This document shows, one piece after another, positions 62,694-64,000 of a stretch of DNA of 64,000 bases. The notes under the pieces are model-generated. The model ran no database searches, was not told where the DNA came from, and was given only the letters and a program-made list of their open reading frames with translations. The stretch comes from Hymenobacter sp. CRA2 (GTDB taxonomy: Bacteria > Bacteroidota > Bacteroidia > Cytophagales > Hymenobacteraceae). Location of the stretch: assembly GCF_002007105.1 (NCBI RefSeq), contig NZ_MVBC01000004.1:62001-126000 (forward strand), read 5' to 3'. The position numbers and the translations under genes are program-made. Positions within the stretch are counted from its first letter, which is position 1. Each line of letters starts with the position of its first letter.

Positions 62694-64000
62694 TCAGCAC
62701 CCAAACTCCACCACTTCCTCCTTCTCGAAGTAGTACACCAGCCCGCGCACATCGGTGTAGCCCAGGCGCTTGAACAGCTGTCCGTACTGGCGTAGCATCC
62801 CCTGGTGCCGGTCCTCGGGCGGGGGCACGCGGAAGTCGATGAGCGTCACGCGGCCCGGGCCCAGGCCCGCGGTGGGTTCGAACACCACCCGGTCGGGCTT
62901 GTAGTCCTCGCGGGGGGCCCCGCCGACGAGGATTTCCCGCTCGGTTTCGGCAATGACGTCGGGTCGGAAGTAAGGGGCCAGCTGCGCATTGGTCACCACC
63001 TGTCGCAGCCGCTGCAGCAGCTCGGGCTGCTCGCGGCGGCTCACCAGGCCCTCGGCCGTGAGCTGGCCAGCCACGCGGTCTACATCGGCGGCCGTGATGA
63101 CGCGGCGCAGGGCGAAGTGCAGCTTGCGGTTCCAGTCGCGCTGCTGCTGCTGCTCCGAGAAGTCGAACACCGTGCTGGCGTGCCGCCGCAGCCGCAGGCG
63201 CTGCTCCCAGTCGGCGGTGGCCAAGTTGCGCAGGGGCAGCAGCCGGTCTGTCACCTCCTCATTCTGCCTTCTTGCTTCCTCGTTTTCAATTGGGGCCGGG
63301 GCACCTTCGCTGAGCACGTAAGTCAGTTGCTCCTCGTTCCACTGACCCAGATCCACGAGGTAGCGGTGCAGCAGCTGGGCCACGTTGCTGGCCGGGGCGG
63401 AGGTATCTTCCTTGGCGGCGCGGGCCGCGTCGGGGCGGCGGGTGAGGATGTAGAGGCGGTGGCGCGGGCGGGTGAAGGCCACGTAAAGCAGGTTCAGCGC
63501 CTCCACGAAGGTTTTTTCGCGCTCCTCGGCGTACTGCTCGGCCAGCACCGTCTGCTGCAGCTCCTTGCGCTGCTTCACCACGGCCACCGGCGGCATGTCG
63601 GCTACGGGCTTGTCCTCTTCGCCGAGGCGGCCCCAGAGGTAGGAGCCCCCGAAAGCCGAGGTCGGCTCCAGGCTCCAGTCAGCCCAGGGCACGATGACCA
63701 CGCCGTAGGCCAACCCCTTGGCTTTGTGAACGGTAGTAATGGTCACGGCCCCGCCGCGGCCCGCCGGCGCGTTGATGCTCAGGTTGCTCTTGCGCTGGTC
63801 CCAGTAGGCGAGGAAGTTGCCGAGGTTGTTGCCGAAGCGCAGGGAGTATTCCAGCGTCAGGTCGAGGAAGCGGAAGAGGTACTCGCTTTCCTCGCGGCGG
63901 TGCAGCAGCCCAAACAGGCCCATGAGCTTCTCGCTCAGCTCGTACAAGTCGAGGTTGCCGGTTTGTCGTTCCTGCACGTCGTAGCCCAAGCGGCGCAGCT
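62694..64000 (-). CDS. addA: AddA-like helicase-nuclease, C-terminal part (runs off the window)
   Basis: The last ~435 residues of a UvrD-family helicase. Motif V is visible as VTITTVHKAKGLAYGVVIVPWAD and motif VI as EALNLLYVAFTRPRHRLYILT. The C-terminal PD-(D/E)XK-like domain has DYKPDRVVFEP, then RVTLIDFRVP, then HQGMLRQYGQLFKRLGYTDVRGLVYYF, which is the AddA/RecB order. Where the catalytic Lys is expected (DYK/DFK) this protein has Arg (IDFR). The N-terminus, with Walker A and helicase motifs I to IV, is beyond 64000. It would pair with the AddB protein at 52898 to process double-strand breaks. Confidence 0.88.
   Translation of the reverse strand, partial: LRRLGYDVQERQTGNLDLYELSEKLMGLFGLLHRREESEYLFRFLDLTLEYSLRFGNNLGNFLAYWDQRKSNLSINAPAGRGGAVTITTVHKAKGLAYGVVIVPWADWSLEPTSAFGGSYLWGRLGEEDKPVADMPPVAVVKQRKELQQTVLAEQYAEEREKTFVEALNLLYVAFTRPRHRLYILTRRPDAARAAKEDTSAPASNVAQLLHRYLVDLGQWNEEQLTYVLSEGAPAPIENEEARRQNEEVTDRLLPLRNLATADWEQRLRLRRHASTVFDFSEQQQQRDWNRKLHFALRRVITAADVDRVAGQLTAEGLVSRREQPELLQRLRQVVTNAQLAPYFRPDVIAETEREILVGGAPREDYKPDRVVFEPTAGLGPGRVTLIDFRVPPPEDRHQGMLRQYGQLFKRLGYTDVRGLVYYFEKEEVVEFGC

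Overview
The window comes from a GC-rich member of the Bacteroidota, most likely the order Cytophagales and close to Hymenobacter. The evidence is a SusC/SusD pair, a CHU-type (type IX secretion) C-terminal domain, a TTTG-N19-TAnnTTTG promoter of the Bacteroidota type, an arginine pathway that uses an N-acylornithine carbamoyltransferase, and several DUF families common in that group. The genus is an inference from overall gene content. I see no rRNA, tRNA, CRISPR array, insertion sequence or phage module.

1-10.1 kb is housekeeping DNA. It holds the end of a membrane protein, an SseB-like protein, a small redox cluster (lipoprotein, SCO1, cytochrome c), a DUF4112 protein, an aldo/keto reductase, a protein with a degenerate diadenylate-cyclase (DAC) fold, an HI0933-type flavoprotein, a cation/proton antiporter and a TetR regulator. 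10.7-28.2 kb is an almost complete arginine/carbamoyl-phosphate region. argB-deacylase-argH run leftward. A GNAT acyltransferase, argG, argC, argD, carA, carB and argF' run rightward. An AT-richer Imm50-like gene and a small membrane protein sit between carA and carB. A 42-bp tandem repeat follows carB, and a broken aminotransferase remnant follows argF'.

28.9-41.6 kb is a polysaccharide utilization locus: SusC, SusD, two GH43 lipoproteins, an aldose 1-epimerase, a divergent GH5 enzyme, a third GH43 and a LacI regulator. Three near-identical 14-bp LacI-type operators lie upstream of susC and in the GH5/GH43 divergent region. 41.6-52.6 kb holds a STAS-like protein, a second DAC-like protein, a large CHU-domain surface protein, an MpaB-type oxygenase-like protein, a DUF2809 protein, a ClC channel with CBS domains, an MscS channel, a zinc-ribbon membrane protein, a cytosine-deaminase-like enzyme and a SpoIIAA-like protein. 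52.9-64 kb holds AddB and the C-terminal part of AddA, separated by unrelated genes that include a frameshifted lipoprotein pseudogene, a VKOR-like protein and two tandem lipoproteins of an unnamed family.

The main items for a second look are the two DAC-like proteins, which keep DGA but have lost the RHR triad; the 42-bp repeat after carB; a family of terminal-inverted-repeat elements that carry terminator hairpins; the long untranslated leaders between the divergent arginine operons; and the operator trio that ties the LacI gene to its locus.
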